Shown here: piece by piece, positions 45,045-57,689 of the stretch
How positions within the stretch are numbered: the stretch's first letter is position 1
Layout of the letters: each line of letters opens with the position of its first letter
Assembly: GCA_037074705.1 (NCBI GenBank)
Contig: CM073590.1
Coordinates: forward strand, 7,146,001-7,210,000
DNA from: Zhengitettix transpicula
Lineage: Eukaryota > Arthropoda > Insecta > Orthoptera > Tetrigidae
DNA length: 64,000 bases
Reading direction: 5' to 3'
The notes under the pieces: generated by a model
Seen by the model: only the letters and a program-made list of their open reading frames with translations
The model's database searches: none
What the model was told of the DNA's origin: nothing
Made by a program: the position numbers and the translations under genes

Positions 45045-45560
45045 AAATGGCCGTTAAGTACCACTGCCTTCAGTGAATGAGCCCTTGTCAGCGCATCGAT
45101 TAAGCTTCACGGTTCCTCGATTTCTGCGGAACCGGTCTGCCTTTCTACGCTTCAGACCTCGCCCGAAGGCAGCGCTTATAAGTGTCGTTCAAATAATGTC
45201 TTCATTTGTCATTTGCCGGGACTGATCAAATTTTACACGCCCCCGCTGGTGCAAATGAGTTTGTAAGGAAATAGAAGTACAAAAAAAATTATTATGTGTA
45301 TTATCCGGAAGAAAGATGACGCATGAGCTAATGTATTGGGATCTGTGATGGTGCATTGGAATTGTACAAATAAATGACACGCATTACAGAAGTTAAGCGC
45401 CCAATGGATTAGATACACACAGCAAACGAGTTCAAAATGAAAAGCTTGGAAATGGAATGTAGCTTTGATGCCGGTAATTCGTCACTGGCAAGTCTGAGAA
45501 TTGTTATCTGCGTTTTATATCACAATTGATTGGCGCATTACTATTCACAAACAATTAGTA
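45045..45560. other. GC-elevated unique island, candidate regulatory DNA
   Basis: Contains CCCTTGTCAGCGCATCGATTA and ATCACAATTGATTGGCGC among GC-richer, repeat-free sequence. No open frame that I recognise. Candidate enhancer by composition and motif content only. Confidence 0.25.
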
Positions 45561-46149
45561 AAATCCATAAAGCTGCCATAGTACTACTAAATATTTAGGT
45601 CTTTTCTGGGACTATATTGTCATTGGCAGCTCTGGTAATGAGTCATGCCAACTATATCGGCTACTGAGAAATAATTGGCGCATATATACGTATGTTTTCG
45701 GAAATTGCATTCGTGTGTGAACGTGACAACAAATAATTGAATATAATATTAGAAACCGTGTTCTTGAACAAAGAATATCGTGTTACTCTGCACTTTTCTG
45801 CGCTCCACTGGACGGTTGGTGCAGAATATTAGACGCGTAGCATTTTTAAAGTAATGCACAGTTATCCTACCGTGCGGTATGCATATTGTAAAACAGTACC
45901 AAATACATACCTCAGGCCTATGTTTAAAATGCCAATCATGGTCCTCCATACAAACCCGCATAATGGACTGACGCGTTGTTTAAAATATTCAGAGGTATAT
46001 GCGAACACGGCTTGAATGCAAACGTTGCTCGGGAGTTCGCACATCGGTCCAGCGTACACAATATTTTTACAGTGCTCGCGCAATTAAAAATCCAACCGGT
46101 GTTGTGTTTGCAACCACGTAAACTGCAGTCTGTTTCCTCATCTCAAATA
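45561..46149. other. Unassigned spacer
   Basis: Short frames on both strands (45749-46083) show no motifs. No gene supported. Confidence 0.45.
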
Positions 46150-46735
46150 TTCCACCCTCATTATTTAGATTATTCGGGAATTCCGTTGTCTTGGAGTAGA
46201 TAGGTGAGCAAGAAGAAGTGAAAGTAGGCAAAGAAAAGAAAAAAAGAAAAAGAAAAGAAAAACATAAAAAAAGGCAGGTTAAATAGATAACGTGAAAGAT
46301 CATCTAGAGAATCAAATAAAAATGTAGATATTTATTCCAAGCGAAGAAAACAAGAAAAGCGGAAAGAAATAGGCAGTGTGTAAGAAACAAGTTAGGTTAA
46401 AGAGATGACGAGAAAGATCGTCTAGAAGTTCAGAAAAAATGTTCAAACTCTGACGTTTCTAACAGTACGGAAAAACTCTGTTCGTCATCAGGGAGAGAAC
46501 AACACCCAGACGTGTAACGTGAGAGTGCGAACACTCATTTGGGGCGGCAGGCCTATTAAATTCGGCCAGGTCCTACAGTGGCAGCCGTCCCAGGATATAG
46601 ATTCCGAAATTGTTTTCTTTGCGTCTTTTTTTCCTTTTTTCTTTAGTTTGCCTTTTTCACTTTTTCTTTCTCACTTATCTACTCCAAGACCATGGGCTAT
46701 CTGAATAATCTAAATAATAATGTTACCTCACCATT
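46150..46735. mobile_element. Large foldback element with ~85-bp arms
   Basis: Left CATTATTTAGATTATTCGGG, TTGTCTTGGAGTAGATAGGT and AAGTGAAAGTAGGCAAAG mirror right CTTTAGTTTGCCTTTTTCAC, TTATCTACTCCAAGACCATG and GAATAATCTAAATAATAATG. The ~400-base centre has its own direct repeat (AGGTTAAATAGATAACGTGA at about 46276 and AGGTTAAAGAGATGACGAGA at about 46393). Confidence 0.8.
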
Positions 46736-47179
46736 GACAATAAATTTCAAATCCGTATTCTAGCCTTTACCCATAAAACTTATCATGGCATACACCATTA
46801 CTCGTCAGATACGTTCCTAAGATGATATCATCTTCAAAAACAATTTCATTTTAAATCAATCACTCATATGAAGTTTCATTGGAAAATGCAATAATATAAT
46901 ATATGTATCTTACACCAAGAAAATTTCTTAGCAAGATAAGAATCGTTGTCAGTTTTACTATCAGTTCATTTTTAGACAACTAACTAATTTAAATGCACGA
47001 CGTTAATCTATGTAACGATTAATTGACGTTTTCTTGTTTGGAACTACACTTTCAGCAACATAGAAAAAACCATTGCACTTTACTTTCGCAAACAGTCTGC
47101 TGCTGCAAAATTTAAATTGTTGCATTCTCAAAATAGAAGCTTACTAGATTCATTGTTTTCCTTCACTTCTATCATCCAA
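46736..47179. other. AT-rich spacer
   Basis: No gene or recognised repeat. Confidence 0.5.
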
Positions 47180-47455
47180 AATAATAATTATTAATAAAAG
47201 GAAAATTATAATAAGAAAAATAGCCAAATACAGACAAATAAGTGATGATATAAATACCACACAACGTTTCTGGGAACTTTGTTCCTTTCTTCGAGTACTA
47301 AGGAAACTAAAAACACAAGAGCCTATAATGACACAACCGCACAATACAGTTGTCACGAATAACACAAGTTATCTATAAACGTTGTGTGATATTTATATCA
47401 TCATTTCTTTTGTCCGTATTTGGCTATTTTTAATATTAACAATTATTATTATTAT
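47180..47455. mobile_element. Foldback element with 'AAATACCACACAACGTTT' arms
   Basis: AATAGCCAAATACAGACAAA, TGATGATATAAATACCACAC and AACGTTT on the left face AAACGTTGTGTGATATTTAT, ATCATCATTTC and GTCCGTATTTGGCTATT on the right. Arms are about 90 bp and well preserved. Related arms occur at 17.1 and 53.1 kb. Confidence 0.85.
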
Positions 47456-47883
47456 TTGCATCTGTAAATAATTAATAAATGATCTCTCCGGATTATCCAT
47501 CGTATACGTGGTTAAGAATAAAGTTGTTCTTGTCGTATTATTGCCTTTGTCGGCATCCTCTTGCCGCGCCGTCTATTGTTAGGGATTGTAAAGTTGAAAC
47601 GGATTATGGTGCACGCGTCGATGTGTTAGGTCAGTTGCCTTGTAAGTCTCGTCGGGGTATTGAGCTGACTCTCCAGAAAAAAAGGTAAAATATTGGAGCA
47701 TAGAATAATGTAAATTTTATAAGTAACTTTAAAATTTGTCGTCGATAAATAAACCGCGCCCTTCATATATGCCTCCATACGATAAACGTTATGTATAAGT
47801 TTGTTAATTTTTATTATTTAATAAAAATTATCTAGCGCCCTATAAAATTGTAAAAACGACGAAATGACGAGAGATGTCGGTGT
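47456..47883. other. Spacer with a 69-codon frame of unknown meaning
   Basis: A frame at 47479-47688 ends GRIELTLQKKR-like and has fairly even codon use, but it has no motif or neighbour that supports a gene. Left unassigned. Confidence 0.3.
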
Positions 47884-47912
47884 ATTACAATATATATATA
47901 TATATATTGTAA
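47884..47912. repeat. Perfect palindrome ATTACAA(TA)nTTGTAAT
   Basis: ATTACAA, a TA run and TTGTAAT form an uninterrupted palindrome. The right half is the start of family-1 copy I. The left half looks like the end of another copy whose body is missing. Confidence 0.8.
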
Positions 47913-48640
47913 TGAATAAAAGGATATTAATTTAACAATTTATTTAAACAACATATTATTTCAATGGATTGAATTGCATAATTGATTTATGACTCAATTA
48001 TATTTAATTAATTTAAAGGGAAGGATTTCAAAATAATTATGTCATTCTTTAAAACTTTACTTTTATTCAGGTGAAATTACAACATTTTTAAAGCAGATTA
48101 TTTACATTTAAGGTTTTTAAATTTTATAGATTTTACAACTCTTTTTTCAGGGCCTTCTAAGTAAAGAAACAACCTATATATTTACGTTAAACAATCAAAT
48201 TCCTTCACAACCCAAGAAGTTAAACAATCAAAAAACGTGAAATCGAAATCTGACGACTTTATCTTTAGTTATCGTTTACAAAACTTGATCAAACTTGTTT
48301 GTACTTACAAAACATCTGCTGGTACCAGGCTTAAACTCTCTTGGGCTCGGGCTCACCTCACAATTCACATTAAAAAGGCCATGAAATAACTGAATTTACA
48401 TTTGATTAAACAAAACACGGTCGTAACTTTCGGGTCTTTCCTCTGGAAACTGCTGCTCCTTCCGGATTAATTGTTGGACGGATTGTTACAATTATCTCTC
48501 TCTGGAATAGGTGACGGTTACTGTACTTATAGATGTTTATTGTGGCGTGATTTATTAGGTTATTACTTGTAACTTGACGAGGAGTTACTCTCCAAAAGTT
48601 TTTCCTCAATACACTTAAGTGCAGTTAAAGGATAATAATA
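47907..48640 (-). mobile_element. Family-1 repeat, copy I (truncated at its right side)
   Basis: It begins TTGTAATGAATAAAAGG. CGAAATCTGAC lies at 48244-48254 and ACTTAC at 48303-48308, followed by the complement of CTGGTACCAGC, exactly as in F and G. The stretch around 48430-48600 matches copy C. The distal ~220 bases present in C are absent. Confidence 0.7.
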
Positions 48641-49220
48641 TATAGTATGTAAAGTTCATTAAATTTGGAAAATATATGGTAAACATAGTACAATTATTTC
48701 GTACCATCAAATATCAGATTGAATTCTATTTATTGTTTGCATTTTCGGGCGGGAATATTTATGAGAACATTTGTAAATTTATTTAAATAGTTTTCTTTAT
48801 TTCATTCAGTATTTTATGAAAATTCTATAACTCATTTTGGAGGCCCCATGAAGCGCCCTGAGAGAAAAGTTAGAGACGCATAAACTAAACATGACAAAAT
48901 TATATAAAAATTGCTAGAAAATATCCTGGTTATTAAATTTTTCATATTTTATATTACTAATTTAAATCTAATTATTTTTTTAAATAATCATTAGATTAAG
49001 ATTTTCAATACCAAGTAAGTTCTAAAAAAATAGAGTAAAGTTAAATGTTCTACCACAAAATTTTATATAGATACGTATAATTGGCAGAATGAAATATTCT
49101 GAAAATTATCAAATACAATTATGAACTAAAATGAATTTCATTTTAAAGAAACAAAATAGATTCACGTAATTTAAAGGATCGTCGTCTAAGTTTTAGAACG
49201 CTAGCATTGACCAATCATGG

Positions 49221-49253
<33 letters not shown>

Positions 49254-49283
49254 CACTTTAAACTGATTGATAAGTAATTCGAC
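48641..49283. other. AT-rich spacer with (TA)n near 49225-49250
   Basis: No gene or other recognised repeat. Confidence 0.5.
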
Positions 49284-49814
49284 ACTCATATCTTGTTTTT
49301 TCTGGGTTTTTTTTCTGGCAACAGGCTACATGAGGGTAATCCACGTTGGGCAACTCACCTTTAATAGCACAGGAAGGGATTTGAAAGGGGGGATGCGGAA
49401 GGGTAGAGGAAGGTAGCCAAGGGTTAACTAGGAACCCCGTGCTATATTTTAAGCATCCTACCCGGCATTCACCTAAAGAAATGCAGGGAAAACCCTAGAA
49501 AAATCTGCATGAGGTAGGTCGGGCATTGGGTACTTGTCCCACGTCATTCCGGTAGCAGGAGACGAGTTTGCTGTGAGGACGCAGCATTCCCTTCTCCGTG
49601 CCTTGACCAGTTTAGGATGCAGCTGGCCGAATATTCCAATGGGAATAGCAGACAACTCTTACCGTATGCCCAAGGTCTGTGACCTAGGAACATACACCTC
49701 TCAGAACAGGCCGAGGTGCCTCGGCTTGTGGGAACCTTAGCTCAAAAACGGAGAGAAAAAGGCATTCCCTAAGGTAGCACCTTCGTATCTCTCCTACAAG
49801 GTACTCATATCTTG
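49284..49814 (-). mobile_element. Family-2 retroposon, copy f, with perfect 12-bp target duplication
   Basis: The body is 49296-49802. Flanks ACTCATATCTTG occur at 49284-49295 and 49803-49814. The poly(A) complement (interrupted T run) is at the left. It contains all main blocks of copy c except the outermost hairpin head, and starts at CCTTGTAGGAGAGATACG on the minus strand, so it is slightly 5'-truncated. Confidence 0.9.
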
Positions 49815-50019
49815 GTAATTTAGATTATGCTATGAGTTAATTTTCCTACCCCGTCGTATAGCGAGAGCGATGAACACGTGACAACAGGCAGCAGATCCGT
49901 TATTGTTCATCTCAAAGGCAATTTTAAAGAAAATTTTCCAACTCAACTCAATTTTATGACTATATGAGACGAGGTTCAATTTAATTCGTATAATGAATGT
50001 TAGTATTCAAGTCAGCGAC

Positions 50020-50215
50020 TCCGTAAACGGATTCGATCTTGCCCGTTTTCGCATTATTTTTAAATGCCAGCTCACTTTCACCTCCATCTCTACGGATTTT
50101 ACGCGTCTTAACTCACCGCGTTATTTTAGATTTAAATGAAGTATGTACCAAGTTTTGCTGAAATTGCTCCAAACGTTTAAGAGTGTATGTGAAATACACA
50201 CGCACAATAGAGCTG
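50020..50215 (+). repeat. Fragment of the ~280-bp-unit repeat family
   Basis: GCATTATTTTTAAATGCCAG and GTACCAAGTTTTGCTGAAAT, followed by TGCTCCA, parallel the GCGTTATTTTTATGTAAAG and GTACGAAATTTGGTGAAA blocks of the 2-5.9 kb array. Confidence 0.5.
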
Positions 50216-50289
50216 GAGATAGCTTGGCACAAGACCGAAGTAGTCAATATTTACTTTAGAAATGTCAAGGACACTATCCCCTGACGATA

Positions 50290-51000
50290 GATGGGTGTGC
50301 GACCCACCCTACAAACGTCTATACTCTACCTGGACATAGAGCTGGACGACCGGATCACAGTCAAGCGTCACCTTCAAATCGTTGGTAAAAGAGCGGCACA
50401 AAGGTCATCGACAGGCTTCCGGTAAATCTCTCGAACGAAGTGAAGTCGCTTTTGCTGTATAGTTTCATGGACGCGAACCAGGGCATACAATAACAGGACA
50501 TGTGCAATGTATAGACTCAGTGCAGTGAGAAAAACATGCACTACGCCTGACGAATAGTATGTGTCCTCGTAGGAATGCCATCGATGCACATTCTTTCACG
50601 GAACGTCGCAAAAAATCGGAAGGAGACGCGACGGATCAAACAGCAACCGTGAAGGAGTGGCAACACCGATGGACAGAGTCCACATAGGGACGGTTGACCC
50701 ACCATCTTATACCAGAGATTAAATTAAAGGTCGAAAAAGTGGTGTATCATGTTACACAACTCCTGACCGACAAGGAGGTTTCAGGATATTCCTCCACTCG
50801 CGGAAGGCTCACCGTGCCTATATTGTGTCCAGGGGGATGAAGACGTGGAACACGTACTTATCAAAAAACCCCACTTCACTTCCTGCGAGTTTCCCTTCCG
50901 TAAGCAGTGGCAACTACGGTCACTCGTGATGCTGGAATCCGAAGTGGAGAACTGTCAACTCACACGCCGCCATGGTGATGAAGTTACGATGGATACATGA
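50290..51000 (+). pseudogene. R1-like LINE, C-terminal part of ORF2
   Basis: YLDIELDDRITVKRHLQIVG (about 50324-50383) and KRAAQ are the thumb-side motifs that follow the RT domain in R1-type elements. EWQHRW lies at about 50655-50672 and VTQLLTD at about 50750. The closing zinc knuckle CLYCVQGDEDVEHVL (about 50815-50859) is continued, in the same frame, by FTSCEFPFR, giving a C-x2-C...H...C set. Stops and shifts separate these blocks. No EN or RT core remains, so it is 5'-truncated and dead. R1-type elements often live in rDNA, but no rRNA sequence is seen here. Confidence 0.75.
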
Positions 51001-53042
51001 AGAGGATATGACCTATGATTAGCTACTTCTTAGACCGATTTCTGCTTAAATTCCATTCTGGAGTAAGAAATAAATGGTCGGTGACGAAAAGGGAGATGTT
51101 TTGAATGGGCTGTAAAATAGCACACTGCCTTGCAACGCGGACTGATACTCGATGGTTTTTGAATAATTTCACCTACCCTCGCCAAAAAAATAACACACTT
51201 ACATTTATATAGATTATTATTCTCTTTAAACTAATATTAAAATTCATTCATATTATATTACTTCTATAGCATTACAGACCTACTGAATTTAGGCGACTAT
51301 CATGTTCACGATTATCATGCCACATTTTCGACCTTGTACGATTAATACAGCCCGGTTGTCGTAACCAAGTGTTTCCAATATCTGTCCATAAATGGATCCA
51401 ATAGAAAACTCATTCAGACTGTGAATTTAATTTGCCAATATCAGGCAGTGTTGCTATAAGTATTAGAACACAGAATCGCCCTTTTTATTCAGTTGTCACA
51501 AATAAACCCGGAAGTTTAATGAGGACAAACAAAAATATACTTTGGCGTGGTTGTTACACAAGTAATATTCAGAAATGGGACATACTACGACTCTTTCAAC
51601 TCTCGAAAATTAAATGTATATAAAGACCTTATGAATACAGTCAAATGAAAGCAATCTCTGCTGGAAGAAGCCCGCTTAAGACATCAATAATAAAAAGTAT
51701 TGTACTCTAATCGCTGTATTTTAAAAGACTTACATTTCTGTGTTATTGATGTTAATGGGAATATGATTAGTGGAATAATTTAGTAGTTATAAATTATGGT
51801 ATTCACAAATTTGGTATTCATTAAGTATCTTGGAAAGCTTATACTCGTACTGATGTTTCAAATAAAAATAAAAATCAACCACTTCACGCCGATAACCCCA
51901 CAACTGTTAAATCTTTACCTATGTTAAACCTATGAAGACCAGGAAGCGAAATGCTCCATAGGCGGAGATCTTTTTATAGCAAAGCACAACTTCAGGTGGT
52001 TAATTCCAGCTTTAACTTACGGAACCAGAATTTTTAAGTGATATAATACAATTGTAAAACGCGAACAAATAATTTAGGCGAAGATATAAATTACGCTGAA
52101 ATGTAAAAATTATTTTAAAAATTACAATTTGTAATTTAATGCTCCTAATTAAAGGAAATGATATTTAAAATACATTGCATAAAAATTCGCAATTGAAATG
52201 ATAATTCATTTAGTTCAAAGATAACATTTACTGACTCTCTCAATGCTTTTTTTTTTGTGGGATTCAATTAAATATAATTTAATGGTGGCATGTCTCGACT
52301 CACTGCTGCTATGAGAACATTTTGTCAGAAAGCAAAAGTCCTGAGATGGGGCCAAGAAAATTTATGACTCTACCTGTTGATAACAACAAGAATTGGGGCG
52401 CTGACTCGGATACTAATGAAGGACTTGCTGCGGGTGCAGATGAGTTGTTGGCCTTTTCCTTTGTAGATAAGTGGAGTTACAACCAGTGTTCTTCGTACGA
52501 CACACCCAAAAAAGTTGATATTCACTATTTTTCCTAAAATCAGTTTTAATATTTACGTAAACCGTTATTGAGTTCCAAATCTATGGTCTTTCGATCATAA
52601 CAACATCTGTGTGGCGTTTCCAGTTTCGTTAACGCCCTTTTTTTAATAGAAAAATGCTGATTAAATGTCAACACAATCTCTTTTAATTATATACACTATC
52701 GTTTATATGTAGTACTAAAAGGAATGTTGCCCGAATTGAAACCTGTTGAACACTACAGATTAATGATTCCCATGCCGATAAATGAATATTTCAAAGTATA
52801 TTTTCGATTGCAGTTTAAATGTTACGTAAAATTTCCACCTAGCAATATGTCTAAAAGTATTGTAGAGGAGAGTCCTTGTGGGATGTATATATTTTGACCT
52901 CGAAAATAAAAAATAACAGAAAGCTTTAATATGAACTTTACGGTATGCACAAAGTTATCGAAAACATATTGGGCACGCTTTAGTCTAGAATCCGTATTTC
53001 ATCAGAGTCTTCACCGACTATTTTTTTACAATGAATCAGTTG
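51001..53042. other. Unassigned spacer
   Basis: A 71-codon frame at 52322-52537 (with TLPVDNNKNWGADSDTNEG) has mixed codon use but no recognised domain, no clear splice sites and no neighbour to support it. The rest is AT-rich. Confidence 0.4.
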
Positions 53043-53399
53043 TATATAAAGTATAGCTAATCTGTATTAGAATATATTTTAATTAGATAAATAAATAGCC
53101 TAAAATACACAAAAATAAGAGATAAATAAATACCGCACAAAGTTTCTGCAATACCTGTCGGTTTCGTCAGGTGATTAAAAAAATGAAAGATCTGTAAGGA
53201 CGACACAGCGCCAAAACTGGTGAGTAAGGCTCTTGAGTTAATCACCTGGTTTGTGCGAGGTGTCGTTCTTACGGGGTTTTCGTTTTTTAAATCATCTGAC
53301 GAAATCAACAAGGATTTCAGCAAAATGTGTGGTATTTATTTAGAAATCATTTTTCTCTATATTTGTCTGTTTATTTCACTAATTCCTATACTTTATATA
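53043..53399. mobile_element. Large foldback element with ~130-bp arms
   Basis: TATATAAAGTATAG (53043) faces CTATACTTTATATA (53386-53399). Inside, AATAAATACCGCACAAAGTT, TTTCGTCAGGTGATT and AAGGACGACAC on the left face GTGTCGTTCTTAC, AATCATCTGACGAAAT and TGTGTGGTATTTATTT on the right. It shares arm words with the foldbacks at 43.0 and 47.2 kb. Frames found in it on both strands are artefacts of the symmetry. Confidence 0.85.
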
Positions 53400-54090
53400 T
53401 AATATACATAAAATATTTAAGTTTATTTTACGAAATAAGTCAAATAATTCACTTTGTAATTAAAAAGAACAAATGAAAGAATTTGATTTTATAAATTACC
53501 ACTGATTACGAATTTTAGATGGAATTATTTAATAGAAATACCAGAAAATTGTCAAATAAAATAAATAATTATTGTATTATTTGAGAAAATTAATTTTCAT
53601 TGGGTAAATATTTTGGTTCATTTCTATGGGGTCCAGATTTAATACAAAAATTAAAGTTTGCCGGTTGCTGGCAAACATTGAAAGTGGACTAATTTCAAAG
53701 AGTGCGTTATTTCTTACGCCGAAGGACAGATGGGTGAATTTCCCTGGACGGAAATCACGTTGAACGCCTCCGATAACAAGCGTCATGAATGGACGTCAGG
53801 TTGAATCTCTCGTAGGAACAAATGTACACGTCGCAGATACATGTTTATTGGATTTTTTTTCTTGTTTTGATGGTTACTACGTCGTCTCATATTATTCGTC
53901 AATTTTTTAACACCTTGCATAATAGCGATATACAATTAAATACAAATCAGTCTGAAATTTTTCTTCTGAAAAACTATTGATGACAACGTGACAGACAGGG
54001 ATTTAGATGTCATAGATTTCAGAACACCTGATGCGTAACACGTAGAAATGTAAAAATTCACTAAATTTTATGCAATGTACTGACATTTTT
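53400..54090. other. AT-rich spacer
   Basis: No gene or recognised repeat. Confidence 0.5.
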
Positions 54091-54091
54091 A

Positions 54092-54188
54092 ATTTTTTTT
54101 TAGAGTAACAGGCAACATAAAGGTAATCGACGTGGTGGCAACAACTCCCCTTGAATAGAATAGGAAGGGATTTGAAAGGAGGGATGAA
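54092..54188 (-). mobile_element. Family-2 retroposon fragment, copy g
   Basis: Poly(T), AGAGTAACAGGCAACATAAA, GGTGGCAACAACTCCCCTTG and AGGAAGGGATTTGAAAGG match only the last ~90 bases of the family, so it is heavily 5'-truncated. Confidence 0.75.
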
Positions 54189-55132
54189 AGTATTACTTTT
54201 TTTATATATAGATGCAAATGAAACTCATCTATAGAAAAACATACAGGTTAGATAAAATAAACTAAATTTATTTTAGTAAAGGTTATGAATTTTTCCGTAC
54301 TACTATTACCACTACTACAGCTGCTAATAGTAACAATAAACAGATTTAGTACGTACATAGAAAATATTTCGATTCAATTACAAATGTAAAGATTTTTTGC
54401 TATTCTCGAATTAAAATTTTTACTACGTTATTTCCGCGTTCGCGTTAATACAAATTTTTAAAAGTTTAACTGCATAAAAAGAATATTTATTAAAGTTATT
54501 TAAATTCCAGAGCAGACCTTGGATTTGTTCGCAGGATTTGAGCAGAATAGAAGTTGGAACGAGTGTCAAATTTAGTTACCCTTCTTCAGGCATAGAATTA
54601 TATTACTAGACTGCAACGAACCCTTCTCCTGCCTAGTAACATAATTTTCTTCCAGATTTATGCCCTTTTACGCAGCTGAACGGAAACGAATCAAGCGAAG
54701 AAATCTAACTCATCCTACTTCAATTGCATTTTGCGCTTGGTCAGAATCCTACAGGGAAGCCATTCGTCATATTTCTGGTAAAATATGATTCACGGAAGGT
54801 CATTGATTTACTGTTACTATATAAAGGATATCCAGACTGACATAAATATATTTCAAGCATTAACTATATATTCTGATTATCATTTATACGTATGGGAGCA
54901 TTCTAAAATAAGAAAAACGAAGCATTAGTTTAAAATGTAGATATGATTAGAATGGCGGAAACGTAAAGCAACACGTTGATCGGAAACTATGAAAAGGGTT
55001 ACATCTACTGCATAGATAGAATTAGAGCATATATTCTTTAAAACACGTTTAAATATATTCAATTAAACCATTTCCAATTTAAATTTAATCTTTATCAATC
55101 AGTTTATTCAAGTTTAAAAAAATTAAAAGCTG

Positions 55133-55175
<43 letters not shown>

Positions 55176-56678
55176 CCTTTAATTTGTAACGGCGCCAATA
55201 TCGGAAATATTACAATAAAATATTTCGAAATGTAAATTTCCGTGGCTAATTTTGTTTTTAATTTTTTCTAATGGCACGTCTTATAGTTTTTCTTAAATAC
55301 ATAAATTTGTTTCAATTTCACGTGAAACAGAACTTTAATTTTTTTTGTAAACGTAAATCTTTTTGGTTTATTTCTATACATGCAATCTGTATTAATCTTT
55401 TCTATAGTTTCTATAAATACTTTTCTATTTTATAAAATACCATGAATTATTATAATTATGACTTACGAGTATCAACCAATGTATCCAAATGAAGGTTGGT
55501 AAACGAAATTTATATGAAGGAACGTTAGTAATAATAATAATAAGCGTTTAATAGAGATTGAAAAGATGTTAAAAATGTAATTGAAATATTTTTAACAAAA
55601 CCATAAGGTTTATTAAAATGGACTATGCGGAAAACTTGAAAATTGTTCTTCAAAATCATAAATTTTTATTAAAACTTTCAACTTTTGTAAATATCTTCTT
55701 TTGTTTCCAAATAGGAAGTTATAATATAAATGGACTGTGTTACTATCCTAGATGGTGAATACGTCTTTTTTCTGCGTAATAAAAATATGATATGAGATAC
55801 GAAAACATGGGTATGTCAGAAGAAAAACCTCCAACTCTGTACACTCTTTACATATTTATCTTACACAATAAATGTTAATTCATGCTTTTAAGAATAAGGT
55901 CTTTTAAATTATGAATTCGGGATTAACATAGTAGCAAAAAAAAGAATATCGTACTTCTAATCAAGAAGTAGGGTTTTTAGTAGTGCATAAAAACAGAGCA
56001 TATATAGTAATGAGGTGAATTCGATTTGGTTATTGCTTTTGGTATTATTGGATCTACAAGAGTGAAGGAAGTAGTTTTTAAGCGCTTGTAATTATGGACA
56101 ATTATCGACGCATTAATTCCTTCAGGGTATTTAAATTGAGCATTTAACCAACGATTTGTTGTGTTTGTGATTGAAAACTTTTTATTTTGAATCTGTGTTT
56201 CTGTTGGACGCTGCGTTTAAATTATTGTAATGGGAAGCGCGTGTTAATAATCGGAAGCGACAATCGGGGGAATGGGAGCGTAGAATATTGTCGATTACGA
56301 GGTGAAGCTACGAGTCTTAGGCTATCCTGAGAATTCCTGATGAAATGTGGTGATCTGATCTGGTTGCCGTACGCCGTACAGCAAAAGTAAGAGTGTGTCG
56401 ATTTATTTATAAGCAGTATGAGGTCAAATCTCGATGTTTTTATGGCAGTAGAGTTCACCCTGAAATTTCTGAAAATATTTACAGTATACCCACTTAATTC
56501 CCTGACAAAAATTATTCATGCCTACCAACTGATCTAGATCTGAATTGAGAACAATTAAAATATTTTTATTTTTAAAATTTTCTGATAATAAATGTGTTGT
56601 TTTGAAATTATGAATTAAAAGAACCATTTAAATAATTAATGCAATAAAAAATTCAGAATATGTATGTATGTATGTATG
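54189..56678. other. AT-rich spacer with (TA)n at about 55135-55172 and (ATGT)n at about 56660-56678
   Basis: No gene supported. GGCGCC occurs once just after the (TA)n. Frames near 56222-56627 lack motifs. Confidence 0.5.
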
Positions 56679-57300
56679 CAGGGTGTTAAAAAGGTATCGA
56701 ATATTTTCAGAAGTGGTACTAACCATTTAAACAAGAAAAAACGTCCAATAAACTTGGGTCCGGAAACGCACACTTACTCAGATCTGAACACTTGTCCATA
56801 GTGGCTCAAAACAAAAGTCTCCAATATTATGAGAGTTGTTGTATAAATCAGAACATGATGATAATGAGCCGTATTTAATCTTCGTGATAGTATATATGAC
56901 CCCAGTAATTTATCACAAAGAACGCTTGCCCATACATTGACGGAGGAACGATGATGACGTCCTCTTTATTCAACTGCAAAGGGATTATAATCAGCCCACA
57001 AATTCTGGTTATGAAATTACAGACCGACATCTCTTGTGAACCTCGCTTCGTCGGCAAATAAAATTTTCGGCGAAAACAGTGGATGTGCAGCTCACTTCTT
57101 CAAGAGCCATTGACAAATCTGTACGCTGATCTTCTGACGCGCTGAAGATGATGCGGATACATCAATTGTTCATATAGTACCCCGCAGACATCTGGATGAC
57201 TCACGCCCTCTTTTTCTGCCAATATTAGCTCCAGGTCTTTCGTCCAGTAGCACATTCTTCTCCAACTTAATGTCTTAACTTTGCCCTTCATTTCCCTTTT
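56679..57300 (-). pseudogene. DDE transposase relic (Tc1/mariner-like superfamily)
   Basis: On the minus strand, an N-terminal helix-turn-helix remnant YPHHLQRVRRSAYRF lies at about 57165-57121. ILFADEARFTRDV (about 57066-57028), with the first catalytic aspartate, is followed by NLWADYNPFAV and SSVNVWASVL...LLGSYILSRRLN across several stops (about 57005-56880). The plus-strand left border CAGGGTGTTAAAAAGGTATC resembles a transposon terminus and sits against an (ATGT)n tract. The other terminus is not seen. Frames are broken at several places. Confidence 0.65.
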
Positions 57301-57680
57301 TTAGTTATATTATCGTATGGTTGATATTCTTATAATATATGTAATACACATATTTAATTTATTGGACTAGAACTGCGTTTCAAGACTAGGGGCAAGGGAG
57401 ACGGGATGGGAAGGATGTTCGTCTCTTCCTGGTGGCTGGTGACTCGGGTCGCTGTTTTCACGGTCGCTATGAGCATAGCACCTTATAAATAAGTAGTACA
57501 ATATTAATATTGTAATACTAAATTTATTAAATAAAATCATACCTGTTTACATACTACTGATATTACAGAATATCATATTAATAGATGCATATTTACGGTC
57601 AAGGGTCTTTTAGTAGCGGCATGCATGTAAATGAGAAGCAATTTTTATGTTAAAGACAATGAACTGTTCAAAATTGTCGT
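57301..57680. other. Unassigned spacer
   Basis: Nothing recognised. Confidence 0.45.
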
Positions 57681-57689
57681 CACAGGAGA

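Noticed and set aside
47479..47688. 69-codon frame as a possible second viral or host gene
   Set aside because: Codon use is somewhat even, but there is no motif, no signal upstream and no similarity I can name.
52322..52537. 71-codon frame with a gene-like amino-acid mix
   Set aside because: No domain recognised, and no convincing acceptor or donor around it. Noted in the spacer entry only.
53057..53402. 88- and 60-codon frames as genes
   Set aside because: Both lie inside the arms of a foldback, and their open state follows from the inverted repeat.
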